DNA of 64,000 nt from Xiphophorus maculatus (GCF_002775205.1 NC_036450.1:24206288-24270287); one strand, 5' to 3'. Counted from the stretch's first letter, positions 23,901 through 35,503 are shown. The notes: a model not told the origin generated them from the sequence alone. Program-made: numbers and translations.

Positions 23901-26900
23901 GGGGTAGGGGTGGGGCGGAGGGGCAAACGACGGGCTGCTGAAGTGAGAAGGTGAAGTGAAGCCAGACGTTCGATCTGACTGCTGCGTTCCGGCCGCCGGA
24001 TCCAACGTCAGCACCTTAGCAACGGAGATATAATGTTAGCAACGGAGCGAGTCAGAGAGTTTTCTACAAAAGCCAAATGTTAGAAGAGGTAAGAAAAGAT
24101 TTGGGTCTCTGAATGAAAAGACGAACCTGTGGTGATAGAAGGCTGGACGCGACAGAACCTTCCCAGTCGGTTTGTTTACAATCTTTATGCTTGTTCTGGT
24201 AGATTTCTCTGAGGGACAGCCGCGGCTCCTGGGACGGAGTCTGCTGGAGACACAGAGCGATCCTCAGCTTTTACTTCAACTCGACTTTTTCACAAAAACA
24301 TCGTCATTGCAACATTTTTATATCCCTTACAGATCTGACTTCCATGAATCTGGGGGCAATAAACTGAGTAAAAACATATGAAAAGTTTTGAAGTGCTATA
24401 GAGCACACTAATCACCCTTATTTCATTTGTTTAGCTACAAAACCAGATGTAGTGATGATTATTTAATTTCCCTCTGGCATTAATAAAGTATTTTTGAATT
24501 TGAATTGAATTGAATCATTGTCTTCTGTTAGCAATTGCTACATGAAAATTTGCAAGAAAAAATAACTTGGAAATTTCTGAGTTTCAAAAGTTGATCTTTT
24601 TCTTTTTTTACTTTTGAAACTCTGAGATTTTCAAGTTTTTCCCAGAAATTATTTTGAGATTAATCCCAAAATTTCATTTTTTTCTCCAAAATTTTGAACT
24701 TTTCAAATTTTTCTTGCCTCTCCCCCAGTTTTTCTATGTACAATGGCCCTAATAAGCCTTGGTACATAGAGCTGATGTAGAGATCTGAATCTTCTTTATC
24801 TGAAGGTGTGTGAAGATGTGTTTTAGCGCCACCTTCTGACTGGTACTATTATTGTCCCTGTCAGCACATACAGTCAACATCTGAGCGTCATGCGGCTCCT
24901 TTACGGGGCAGAAACAGATGACGACGTTTACGTCGCGTAGGACAGCAGGGCGGATCGGGAGGTTTGAATGTGACTCAGCTGGTGTTACTCACAAGACTCA
25001 TGGAAGCCTCTTGCAGAAGGAGGTACGCTCCGCTGTCAAAGCTGTCCGGAAGGGGCCGATACAGATCGCACTCGTTCAGACGCCAGTAAGTCAGACCTGA
25101 GACAGACACAATGAAACATCTGTAGAGCACTTTTTGACATTATTCACCCGTTCATTTGCATGCTTATGTCGGTGTAGGCTACGTGTGTCGCCAAATTACA
25201 CAGTTCAATTCTGCAAAAATTCACGCAAAATCAACAGACCTCCTCATTACTTCGTGGTAATGTGAGCTCCACACGTTTTTCTGCAAGAACGGTTAAAAAT
25301 GTTTGAGCTTAAGTGATAACTCCAACCTGCAGGCGGCAGTACTTTCTTTTACAACACTGTTGCGTCAGTCTTACTTAATATCTAGTTGTAGTCCGCAATC
25401 GATACGGCAAGCAACAAAAAGTCACATTTAACGTCGCGCATAGGGGCAAATATTGCAAAATTCCTTGCAAATATATATATTTTTTAAATATCAGAAAAAT
25501 TTTTTTTGAAATTCTGAACAGACTGAACAATGTGAAAAAATTTTCAATATTATTTTATTTTTAAGAAGTACTTATCGAATGCCGATTATTATTCATGGAG
25601 TCTGCAGGAGACGGAACGATCCTCAGCTTTTAATTCAATGAGGAATTAGCTGAATTAATTCGTCATTAGTTGACAAATTAATTAGCTGACTGGCCAGAAT
25701 AAATTCTGGCCCTTTAAGAAGATTTATGACCTCTATTCGGCCCAAAATGAGAATGAGTTTGACCTCCTGGTGCAGGCCAGTCTAAAGTACTGAGCCATAC
25801 TATAAACCGTAAATACAGTGAGGACACTGAGCATCACTGCTGATCTGAAGAGTCACACTGCTACTGCTGCTCTCTACTGACCTATAATATGATCATAAAT
25901 GAGATTTTATTCAGTGTCAAAGACTGCTTTTAGAATCAAATCAAAACTATTACTATCAGACAGTGTGAAATATTATTATGGTCGCCTCAGGAGTGTATCA
26001 ATAACTACAGAAGATAAAAACTAAAGTGCATGGTTTCCTTTGGCCTTGTCTTTTCTTCTCGTTTTAATCGAAGTCTGTGAATTACCTGAAGCCTCTGACA
26101 TCAGGCTGTCACTGCGCCGCAGCGGGAAAGAGCTGGATGACAGCCCGGCCGATCGATGCTGAAACAGAGATAAGTGGATGGAGCAAGAAAATACGGTTAG
26201 AACAACCAAAGCGGACAATGAGCTAAAAACAAAACTGCTACAAATGTTAGTCCTAGAAGGTGAGCTGTTGAAGTACCTGGTCGTGTGAATCTGGTTTCTC
26301 CAGTAGACTCTGCTTGCTGTGAGGTAACTCCTGGTAGTCTGGGGTTTGTGCTGTGCCGAGTCCTGCCTTGGTCTTCCTGGCTCTGAGTTTCTGCCTCTGG
26401 GCCCAGGAGGTCAGCTGCTGGGTGCTGCTGCTGCCAAAACAACAGAAAATACATTTTATTTTTAACAAAAAAAACATACAACTTCATTCCCTATTTCCTC
26501 AATCTGACAAATAAAAGATGAATTCCATAAAATGATGCAGGTAAAACAGCAACACGTTGATATAATAGTTTGTGGCACAGTCTGTGATAAACCCAACTTC
26601 AATCAGTTCCAGTTATTAGCATAAAGAAACCTGCCCACATTCAGCCAGTGGAGCTTATGCATCCTGTGGTCATTTACTGACCGCCACAGTTGGAAGCTGC
26701 AGCTCATCCTTGGAGGCGGGTCTAGGCTCCCTCAACCGTTTTGCACAGCTGAACGATTGCCACGGGACATTAAAGGATTCAAACACGCACTAAAGACTCA
26801 AAGCAACACTCCAGGAGTGTTTTTAGTGAGAGAATAACAGTGATGTAACCCAGAGCCTTAATCTCAAAAACATTGCCTTTCCATAAGGCTGCCCCTTTAA

Positions 26901-29900
26901 CAGGTTAAAGTTTGGACGTACCTGGACGTTTTCTGCTGGTACACAGATGGAATAGGTTCATTGACGGCGTTGGGCCGCTCACTGGAGAAGTCCGGCTGGT
27001 ACTCTGCCAGAGTCGTCTGTATGTCTTCCTGGAGGACGCTGGTCCATCCGTGCTTCCGCCCTCCGTCGCCATCCTCCCCGTCTTCATCAGGAGTCACCCT
27101 GGGCTCGAAGCCAGTTTCCCACAGCGTTCCATAGCCACTGCTGAGCACCGTGGTGGTCCGCTCCTCCGCCTGGTTGGCGGTCTCCAGCCAGGGAGGCGGA
27201 GGGGACGGGGTGCTAAAGGGCGTGAGGACGGGGGCTCCCAAGCTCTCGTTGTCACTCGGCACGTTTTTGGGAAGCGGACGTTCACTGGAGATGATGGAGA
27301 AGATGCAGTGTTTAGCGTCTGGTGACGTTTTGGTGACGGAGGGGAACTCTGTTTGCGGCTGACCGCTGCTGGTTTGGCGGTTCTGGAGCTGAACCAGGGC
27401 CTTAATCTCATCCTGAATCAACTAAACAAAATAAAAAAACAAGATATTTAAAAGGAGAAGAAAAAAATGTCATCACATGAAAGAACTCGATAGCATATGT
27501 TTGCTTACCTGTATTTGGCACTGATATTGTTCTTGCTGAGCAAGTATTTGCTCTTGGTATTGCTTTTCAACCAGCTGAAACAAATGCAACCATCGACCCT
27601 GATGAAGACAAAAACAGTTTGACAAACGATCAGTTTGTAACTTGAACTTTTAAATGGTTAATCCTGTTTAGTTTCCTAACTTCACAGGTGCACAGCTTCT
27701 AAAGGTTAGTAATCAGAAGTTTTCCCTTGTAATATTTTAAGTTGCCACTTCATCCAAATGTAATAAAAAGAACAAAATGTCCGGCAAACATTGTTAGAAG
27801 CCATACTGTAAGGAGCAACTATTGCAATGTAACAAAAACCCAGTTAGAATTCAATTATTTGGAAGAAGCAGAAAAATCTGATATGGGTGTTTGTTTTCTA
27901 TGACAGAGGAGAACGCTTCTGCTGAAAAACTCAAAAATTTGCTGACTAGATCCCAGGAATTGTCTTGAAAAGCAAGAAAATTTCTGAGTTTGGAAAGTCA
28001 AAAAAAAATGCAAGAAAAAACTCATTTTGAGATTAACCTCAGAAATGTTCAAGAAAAAAAAAACGTGAAAATTTCAGAATTTCTAAAGTCATAAATTTTA
28101 AGTTTTTTTCCAGGAGAATTTCTGACATTAATTTCAAGACTTTTTTTTTTCTTGCAAATGCAAAATTTCTGCTTTTTTTTCTAATGAATTTTCAACTTTT
28201 GGGTCTCATAAATTTCCTTGATTTTTAAAAAAAAATATCTGTGATTAATCTCAAATTCTTTTTGTGTTTTGGCAGAAATTTACTACCCCCCCCCCCCCTC
28301 TACAATGGCCTTCATACGCCATCATAGTTTTCACACACAAACACTGAGGAAGTCATTTGGATTAAAAATCTCCAAAGCTGCTATTCACATTACGAAGATC
28401 TCTCAGCCAGAAAAATGCACTGTAAGATTTCTCTGTTTCTGAAAGCAGGTGTTGGGACTCTTCGTTTTGTGTTCATATTAATTAATGTAATGCATTTGAA
28501 TTCCTCTGCAATATTAGCAAATCCTGGACCTTGTAGACATGTTATTAGAAGGCTGGGTAAAATAACTTCATTTATTTTTGAAAACACCCCTCCTCTGCAA
28601 AGTTTCCTTTATCTTGTATTTACTGGTGGCTCCAGTAAATATAAATTAAAACAAATAAGAGTCAACAAAAAAAACATGTAACGCAACCATGTAAAGGATT
28701 GTGTTATAATTGTTAGAAACATGCAGCAGACTAAATGTGATTTGTTTTCAGAAATAACACCAGTTCACATGATGCATCCTTCTTGACTGTAAGACCATGA
28801 ACATGTTAGAACAGTCATCCTTCCACACAATTTTACCTCATGGCTTGGATATCAGCCGTTCATTGAAGAATCTAGCTGAGGAATCATCGTGTTAAGCAAT
28901 GCGACACAAAATACACACTAAAAAAAGTTTAAAAATCAAACATTTACTTAAGAGACAAAATAAAACTCATGAAAATGCACCATATAAATAAATCGCAATA
29001 TGTCTCTCAGGTTTTCTTCAAAGCATATTATTTAAAGTGTATTTTTCTGATAGAAAAGATGCCCATCAACAATAGGAACCCAATACCAGGTATGCATGAC
29101 TTTGTAGCGTATATAAAAGCAGAATGTAACTGATCATTTCTTAAGACAAAAATTAAATACGTCTGATATTAATATGTCAAATGAATGTTTAACACAGAAA
29201 AAAAAAGATGGAGTAAGCGTTGCTACTTCCCCCAAAGAGCTGGAATGCAGTGGAAGTGAGTGTGTTTCATGAGAGGAAACAGGGCAAAAGGGCAGATTTC
29301 CATGATTCCCCTGGACTTTGATGTGGATTGTTTACCAAATAATGAAAAGCAATCATATCAGTGGCAAAATCATAGAGCAAAAATGTGGGTTGTGGATGAG
29401 CTCCATTAGCAGCTCGTTCCCACAGACACCTTGTTTAAAGGGATAGTGAACCTGCTGAGAACAAACACTTCAGGTTGAACCGAATTGCGTCAGTGTTTCC
29501 CCTGCGCATCACTTGCTGCGTATGACAAGATCAGCTGCAGTGTGGTGCTGTGCCAGTACTATGGGCTCTCTGCAGGTGTGTGTGTGTGTGTGTCTGCAGA
29601 ACTGACAGGTGCGATCCGCAGAAAAAACTAAAAGTGACAGCTCAGAGATGAGGCTGTCAGCTGCAGAAGAACAACTGCTAAAGCAGCAATTCCTGGCTTC
29701 ACTTCGGACAGCACCGGCGTGTGCTTAGGATCTCATTTACATACGGTCTGTGTAGTTTTATCTTTCAGGCTGTGTGATTAACTCCCACCTCACAGTCCTT
29801 CCAGATCTCAGGGTCTGTTTCTCCGCTGCTCTGAATTTCCTGCACTAAGGCCCTCAGGGTCTCCAGGGAGCTCGGGTTGATGAACGGCAGGGTCTTCCCA

Positions 29901-31753
29901 TGCTCAAATGCTTCGTCTGTGCTCAGACACAGGTTCCTACGACAACATTGCACTGAAATTACTTATAAGATACGGGCAAACAATGTAAAAGAGAGACCAA
30001 GGCTTTTCTTGTATCATTTTTCTTTGCAAAATGACACAAAAAATAAAAAAGACAAAGAAGATTTTAAGAAAAGAAAAATATTACAACGGTAGGCAAGATA
30101 TGATGTCTTATAATCAAGAGTCTCACTTGGTATGAATATTTAAAAACTGTTACACCAACACTTAGTATAGTATATATCGAAACATCGCTCAATCAAGAAA
30201 ATATGACTGTCTATTGAAAAAAAAGGAGAGTAAGTCTTTTCCAAAAAATCTCAGATATTTTTCTAGAAAAAACCCTAAAAAATTCAGAAAAAATACTTTG
30301 AAATTTGTGTTTTAAAAGTAATACATTTTCTACAAAAGTAATTTTTAAAAACGTTCAAATGTCTGAGCGTCAAATGTCTACATTTATTTTTACTTTTGAC
30401 ACTCAGAGACTTCCAAGGTTTTTTCCTTGAATATTTTTGAAATTAATCTCAAAATGGAAATTTTTTCTCTAGCATTTTTTTTTTTTACTTTTCAAACTCA
30501 CACATTTCCTTTTTTGTTGTTGTTGTTTTATTTTGGAAAAATTTCTGATATTAATCTCAAATTTCCAAAGTTATTTCTTGAAAATTTTCAACTTTTCAAA
30601 CTCAAGAGTTTTCTTGTTCTTTCTAGAAATTTTCTGAGATTAATCCCTAAATTTTGAACTTTCTTGACAGAAATATATATATACCAAAAAACTATGTGTG
30701 ACTATACATACCTGTATGTGTACATATATACTAGTATTACTGGTGCAGGTAAAAAAAATATCTAGAATGAATATACAAATATTACCGTATTGCTAAATGT
30801 ACATAAGCGGCACAAATAAAAGCAATATTGAACCGTTTATGACAGTCAGTAATAATATTGAACCTAGCTTTTTCAGACAGTGAGGATTACTGGTGATGAG
30901 CTGGCCAATGGGAGGTCACTATTATTACACCATCTCATCTCACAATTATATGCTGTGCTTATCTTTCACATAAAGCACCAAAAAATAAATAAATAAATCA
31001 AACGTCTATGGTTTGCATTGTGGCAAGATGAGAAAATGTTCAAATGGTATAAATACTTTTCCAAGGCGCTTTAGTTGATATCAGATCATTTTTGTTGAAT
31101 TTTTTTTTTTTTTAAAAACAGCTGCAGTTTCAAATCCCGCTTCGCGGCTCACGCTACAGTTTACAACATGACTTTCATTTCCTTCCTTACAAATGAATGC
31201 AGCTCATGACGTTTTCCGACAAGATTAATAAGAAACAGGAAATAAATAGCAATAAGAAAAAATTCCATTAATCTCATGGTAAATTAAAACTAGCTCAATC
31301 ATTTCCATTTGTGTGATTTATTGTTTTTCTGTTTTCTCTCTTTCAACCAAAACTTGGATTTGGTGCTTTGGTGGTCTTCTTCTTTTTCTCTCTTTTTTTT
31401 TTGAAGAACAATTTTGTTTACAGCAACTTCACAATTCATTTTATTTGTTGTTTTGTTTATTTACTTTGGGTACTGAAAATGTCTTCCCGTTCCAATGTTA
31501 AAAGCTTATTGATCTTTGAATATACATGTTCTTTTATTATTACCGATACACTATTGTATAATACCGTTATCTCAAAACAACAATGTCACGGTTTATCGCA
31601 TCAACTTCTGGGACGATCTACTGTCCAGCAAAATGTGTTATTGTGACCAGGCCTGACCAGAACATCTGAATACTTGAACATAAACGCAGCTTATATCCGA
31701 AAATGCATCTTTTACACATTAACTGTCAAGTCTCCATTTTTCACGCAGAGCAC

Positions 31754-31831
<78 letters not shown>

Positions 31832-32815
31832 TGGCAGCACCTGATCCTGTTGCATGCCGGTGTGATGTCCACACGCCTGCTCTCCACGGCGCCTCCCGTA
31901 GTCTGGGAGACGGTGTGCCTCTCCTCCAGGACGGCCAGGCCCGAGGCTGACGTCCCCTCGGAGGACACCAGGGAGGTCTCGCTCTCCTTTCCTCCATCTC
32001 CGTCGGCGCTGGCGTGGCAGTGGCTCAGAGCCCCCGAGCTGGACACATCCTCGGAGATACTGTCATCGGTGGACATGTTTACGGGCCCATCTGGAGGGGG
32101 TCTCTCTGACAGCTGGGAGCCAAAACAAAGAGTGCCGAGTTGGAGTGAGCGTCTGCAGGCGCTGCACAGCTGTGGCAACAGTGCCAAGAAAAGCCTCTGT
32201 AACCTCGGTTGAGGTGGGCACTATCATCCCAGAGTCACTATACAGCCGCGATATTTACACGTAACATGTCCGGTGAACATGTATTAAAACAAACAGCAAA
32301 AAAAAAAAAAAATAAAATAAAATGACGTTCAGGTGTCAGTGTGACGCATTAGCATCGATCCCTGTGTTTTAAGGATCAGGGGTTACGTTTCCTTTAATTT
32401 AAGATACAGCCTGAATGCAGCATGTTTTAATTAATGTGCGGCTAATTAAATTAGCAGAAATAGTTAGCGCGGAAGAGGCAGGCAATATCACAAATATTAA
32501 TGGGAGCAACATTAGCTTTCAGAGCTGTGATGTCTGTAGCACCAACACTTGAAGTTGCCAGTCCTGAATCTGTTCGAAAGAGTTTATCTGCTGCAGCTAA
32601 CACCTGCAACTAGCGAGCTTTTCGGATGGTTAGCCAGTTAGCTCAGTTTGGCTAAGTTGGTGTATTACAGGTTAAGAAACACGGAGACAAGCAGGACAGG
32701 ACTAATAGTAGCATTCAACTGCAAACCGCTTCACAACACCAGGCAGTGTCGCTAGTACAGCTTACACCAATTAATAGTTAACCTACCGGTTGGTTTCTAA
32801 TGTTATTATATCCAT
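13727..32815 (-). CDS. mphosph9: MPHOSPH9 (M-phase phosphoprotein 9), 24 coding exons, about 1263 aa
   Basis: Coiled-coil centriole distal-end protein; mammalian MPP9 works with CP110-CEP97 to suppress ciliation. Exons in transcript order: 32787-32815, 31841-32101, 29789-29936, 27509-27598, 26922-27421, 26277-26430, 26086-26158, 24993-25096, 24127-24240, 23578-24014, 22437-22586, 22139-22226, 21744-21959, 20956-21003, 20707-20771, 19662-19763, 18647-18868, 18412-18566, 17075-17347, 16208-16331, 15643-15710, 15195-15394, 14834-14902, 13727-13828; total 3792 nt. Family matches: a conserved N-terminal block with SGETDPEIWKDCE and EKQYQEQILAQQEQY (about 130-175), EKHSRHVADLKAYYESEI opening the central coiled coil (about 638-860), LLTPLSAMSSPKRCPTENYS (about 1082-1101), and the C-terminal SLTEAERLFDELTQEK, EAALSRMPGAGGR and MTLKRFHVLRSS. 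The stop is TAG at 13727-13729. The start is uncertain: MDIITLETN in exon 1 needs the acceptor just before 32101; otherwise translation starts at an in-frame ATG at 32074-32076. Exons 6 and 9 have NAGNAG-type acceptors. Confidence 0.94.
14040..14480. repeat. Dispersed repeat with AAATTTAAGACTTTTTAAG words (copy 1)
   Basis: Located in the last MPHOSPH9 intron. Shares AACTCAAATTTAAGACTTTT and AAGACCTGTCTC-type words with copies at about 16428-17055 and 50581-50665, the pattern of a non-autonomous transposon family. Ends are not resolved. Confidence 0.5.
14905..14997. repeat. AC microsatellite containing a 22-C run beside a splice acceptor
   Basis: Compound AC repeat with C22 at 14932-14953. 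On the MPHOSPH9 (minus) strand it reads as GT repeats plus G22 running directly into the acceptor of the exon at 14834-14902, in place of a pyrimidine tract. Confidence 0.95.
16121..16138 (-). promoter_or_regulatory. CTCF-like motif in an MPHOSPH9 intron
   Basis: Minus-strand GCTGTAGGGGGCGGTAG matches the AGGGGGCG core of CTCF sites. Motif evidence only. Confidence 0.35.
16428..17055. repeat. Dispersed repeat with TTTAAGACTTTTTAAGG words (copy 2)
   Basis: Same word set as the 14.04 kb repeat at both edges, with an ATT trinucleotide run near 16985. Lies in the MPHOSPH9 intron between 16332 and 17074. Confidence 0.45.
22640..23510. repeat. mphosph9: Palindromic degenerate satellite in an MPHOSPH9 intron
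   Basis: Fills most of the intron between 22587 and 23577. Core words TCTCGTTTTAACGAG, ACTCGTAAAAACAAGAAA and TATAACGAGATA recur and are largely self-complementary. Unit starts of the form CTCCTCTGACAGTTTA occur near 22876, 23100, 23297 and 23474, giving units of about 180-225 bp. Confidence 0.75.
24465..24517 (+). mobile_element. L2-like LINE 3' tail
   Basis: CCCTCTGGCATTAATAAAG followed by TATTTTTGAATTTGAA and TTGAA-type pentamers, the hallmark 3' end of teleost L2/Maui LINEs. Only the tail is present. Confidence 0.65.
24530..24760. repeat. Palindromic AT-rich element, copy 1 of 4
   Basis: Iterates CTGAGTTTCAAAAGT / ACTTTTGAAACTC and TTTTGAGATTAATCCCAAAA and ends in GTACAATGGCCCTAATA. The same vocabulary and end recur at 27850, 30170 and 39344. 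Confidence 0.55.
27850..28320. repeat. Palindromic AT-rich element, copy 2 of 4
   Basis: Words CAGAAATT, TTTTGAGATTAACCTC and AACTTTTGGGTCTC repeat; the right end CTCTACAATGGCCTT follows a 10-C run. Lies in the MPHOSPH9 intron between 27599 and 29788. Confidence 0.55.
30170..30680. repeat. Palindromic AT-rich element, copy 3 of 4
   Basis: Internal vocabulary as in the other copies, such as TTTTTGAAATTAATCTCAAA and ACTTTTGACACTCAGAGAC. The ends are not clear. Confidence 0.5.
30960..31080. mobile_element. Tc1/mariner-type terminal remnant
   Basis: AAATACTTTTCCAAGGCGC resembles the common fish end TAAATACTTTTGCAAGGCAC. Only the end region is seen, in an MPHOSPH9 intron. Confidence 0.4.
31256..31660. 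mobile_element. hAT-like element copy 2 (uninterrupted, left-truncated)
   Basis: Aligns by eye with 3942-5208 minus the 4199-5024 insertion: TTTCTCTCTTTC, AACAATTTTGTTTACAG and CAGCAAAATGTGTTATTGTG are shared. The right end GTGACCAGGCCT corresponds to the copy 1 terminus. Confidence 0.6.
31756..31829. repeat. Long GT microsatellite next to the MPHOSPH9 exon 2 donor
   Basis: About 37 GT units. On the minus strand it is a CA repeat starting 11 nt after the donor at 31839-31840. Confidence 0.97.
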
Positions 32816-33010
32816 ATTTCTCTGAGAGAAGTCGGACTCGCTAACTGTGAGCTGGTTGGCTGCTGCACTGCAGTGTTCGCTGTCCGCTGAACGTTTACAG
32901 CCCCCAACCCCATTGGTCAGAATGAGATCTGAAATACAGACGTCTGATTGGTTCGTATTTTCACATTTTATTTCTATTGGTCGAGGGAGAAGATAAGGAG
33001 TGTATAAATG
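32816..33010 (-). promoter_or_regulatory. mphosph9: MPHOSPH9 promoter with three evenly spaced CCAAT boxes
   Basis: Directly upstream of the first ATG, three CCAAT boxes (minus strand) lie at 32976-32980, 32947-32951 and 32912-32916, 29 to 35 bp apart. Arrays of NF-Y sites at about this spacing are typical of cell-cycle promoters. The core CpG-rich leader follows. No clear CHR element was found. Confidence 0.55.
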
Positions 33011-33297
33011 ACAGGCCAACCTGACAGGCGGACAGCTCCAGCAAAAGGTTGCTAGAATCTTATTTTGACGAGTAGCTGTTATTTATATTGTTTTATGCAG
33101 ATCCTAAAAACACCGCTTTTGAATTCTGATGGAGTTTTGATGACCCACCAAAAGAAATGTTTTTCTCTTACAATTTTTAAGTTTTCAGGCGCTGCCCAGA
33201 TCATATTAATGTTTTCCTTTCAACATCTTCATTTGCAATTATTCCCCTTCTCATAATTCCCCCATAATTTCAAGAAAGGTTACCATACACTGAAAAA

Positions 33298-33328
<31 letters not shown>

Positions 33329-33502
33329 GTGACAATGCCAGGCCTGTATGTGGCAGTGTAATGCAGTTAGTAACATCCAAAAAAAAAAAAAAAAACCCAA
33401 AGGAGGCAATCATCATGCATTTGAATTTGCTGCTGGGTTTGAGGGTTAGCTTAAAAGTGGGAATACGATCCGACCATGTTCAGAAATTAAAGTATTACTT
33501 TA

Positions 33503-33602
33503 TGCATACTTAAAGTAGTATGCAAACTGAACAATTGGAATTGGAGAAGACAATTCTCCAATTGTACTTGACATTAGTCCAATACTATTTTGGACTAATG
33601 TC
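33503..33602. repeat. Cluster of three consecutive perfect hairpins
   Basis: Arms TGCATACT (33503-33510 / 33517-33524), AATTGGAGAA (33539-33548 / 33554-33563) and GACATTAGTCCAA (33570-33582 / 33590-33602), with loops of 6, 5 and 7 nt. Confidence 0.85.
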
Positions 33603-33694
33603 CAATATAGTATTTTCAAAAATATTCAACCATTTGAAACCAAATAATAGGCATCTAAAGCTCAGAGCCCAACGCTACTTCCGTGGTAAAGAAA

Positions 33695-33855
33695 GCAGTC
33701 CATGCGGTGGAGCTGCGGTGGAGCAGCTCCACATGTGCAGCGGCCATCACGGGTTCGAGTCCCAGCCCGATGACCTTTGCCGCTTCCCCCTCTCTCACAA
33801 CCCACTTTCTTGTCTGACCACTCTCAAATAAAGAGTCGATAAAACCTTCAAAAGA
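33695..33855 (+). mobile_element. tRNA-derived SINE
   Basis: B box GGTTCGAGTCC at 33752-33762 inside GGGTTCGAGTCCCAG, followed by a CCGATGACCTTTGCCGC tail related to the SINE at 45 kb and an AATAAAGAG end. The A box is degenerate, so it is unlikely to be transcribed. Confidence 0.65.
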
Positions 33856-34863
33856 AAAATAATGCTAATAATGTCCAAGTAACTGCTGATAGCTTAATTT
33901 AGAGATTGGCCATCAAGCTAACATTAACAATGAGGAGAGATGACGATGTCCTCGGAATACACAATGGACACATGTTGAATGCCTATTGATTTGATGGTAA
34001 GGAAAAGACCAACTGGACCCACATGGGTCCTGGATGTGCTATACAAACTGAAATGATTTTCTTAAATGCTACACTGAAACCCAACTGACTGCGTTGATGT
34101 GGCTTGTGTACGGCAAACCCAAGTCGACATTCAACAAGAAGCCTTTTGTGAGTCCAGGCCACAAATACAAATGGGTCCCACGTATTGCTTTTTGATTTTA
34201 CAGAATTTGTGCCTTGGATACGAACTTTTTTTTTTATATAAAATACTACAGTGCTTAGTATTGTGACACCCCAATATTTCCAAAATAGCATTGAGCAAAT
34301 AATAATAATGATAATAATCAATTTGCAGTAATGGATACTTTCTTTAGTTGTGTCATGTTGGGGTTATGTTTTAGCAGTTTATCAAAATGCAATGCTGCAC
34401 AATTTTGCCTGAATGTTAAAAGAGAGATTTGACTTAAGGTTACACTCAATGTGAGAAACATTTTAAATCCATTACAAGAGTTTAATACATGATGTTGGGG
34501 TCAAAGGGGATGATTTAGAAAAACGTTTTTACATCCGTAGAACATGAGTAAAATTAAGCAGAAGTATCAAGAGTACAAGACAAGTTACTATCAAAGTTTT
34601 AGTGAGGAAGGGTCATCATGGATGGTGATGCTGTGGGCAGGAAGGGTTTCTGGTAGCAGTCAATCTTGCAACGCATCTGACAACACCTCTGACTTGACCC
34701 TCTGAGATGCCAGTCGGCTGGTCCCACTTGTAAAAACAATAATTTGTTGCCAATGGTTACGCACCATTACAACTGTTCGAAAGCAAAAAATACATAAAAA
34801 TCTAAACACAGAATCAAAATTGAAACGCATTGAATCACAATATCCACTGTATTGAAAATACAA

Positions 34864-34869
34864 TTTATT
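34864..34869 (-). terminator. cdk2ap1: Poly(A) signal AATAAA, likely CDK2AP1
   Basis: Canonical minus-strand hexamer about 640 nt beyond the CDK2AP1 stop codon, within GTAATAAATTG. It defines a plausible 3' UTR of about 34850-35503 with A/T-rich sequence and no exon. Confidence 0.55.
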
Positions 34870-35503
34870 ACACAGAGTAATAAATACATACAAAGATGCA
34901 AGTAGTAGCATTTTCCTTTTTGTTTTTGTCTTTTTAATACCAAAACCAATCTCATCACAGATGAACCGATGCGTCCGATAACTTGTCCACCACTCAAGTC
35001 TTTTGTTACAGGGATCTGAAACGCAGACCCAATACTATAAAAAATAAAAACAAAGAAAGAGAGAAAAATCTATCTACTTCTGTACAAGCCATGCAGTGTC
35101 TACAGTTAACCCATGGGCCCGTTCGCATGCAAAAAAACCCCCCAAACAAAACAAAACCAAAAAAATGAACGTATATCAATGTATTTATGTAACAAGTCAA
35201 AACTAAGATCCTCAACAGTGGAGCACAAAAAAATCTTTTGATTCCCAAGGAAAAAAAAAAAAAAAAAAGAGAGACAAAACCCCCGATTGAAAGAATTCTC
35301 CAGAACTCCTAAGAGTCGTGAACTGCATTACTGTATTTTTTTCTCTCTCTCTCTAAGAGCTTACACTTCAATCCTTTGTTCCTTTACTTCCTCCTTGCAC
35401 CGTAAAGGCCATGCACGCTTCCCCCCCCCACACGTCCCAAACTAACAAACAAACAAAAAAGAAAAAAGTAGTTCGTCTTGCAAGGAGGAACACGTGTTTA
35501 TGG

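Larger units (their letters stand above)
33020..34850. other. Intergenic region between MPHOSPH9 and CDK2AP1
   Basis: A/T-rich, with a TA repeat (33306-33328), a hairpin cluster (33503-33602) and a SINE (33695-33855). MTRFR, expected here by human synteny, was searched for by its GGQ release-factor motif in the open frames and not found. Confidence 0.4.

Noticed and set aside
31703..32212. Plus-strand 169-codon frame over the GT repeat
   Set aside because: Shadow of MPHOSPH9 exon 2 plus the microsatellite; no splice or family support.
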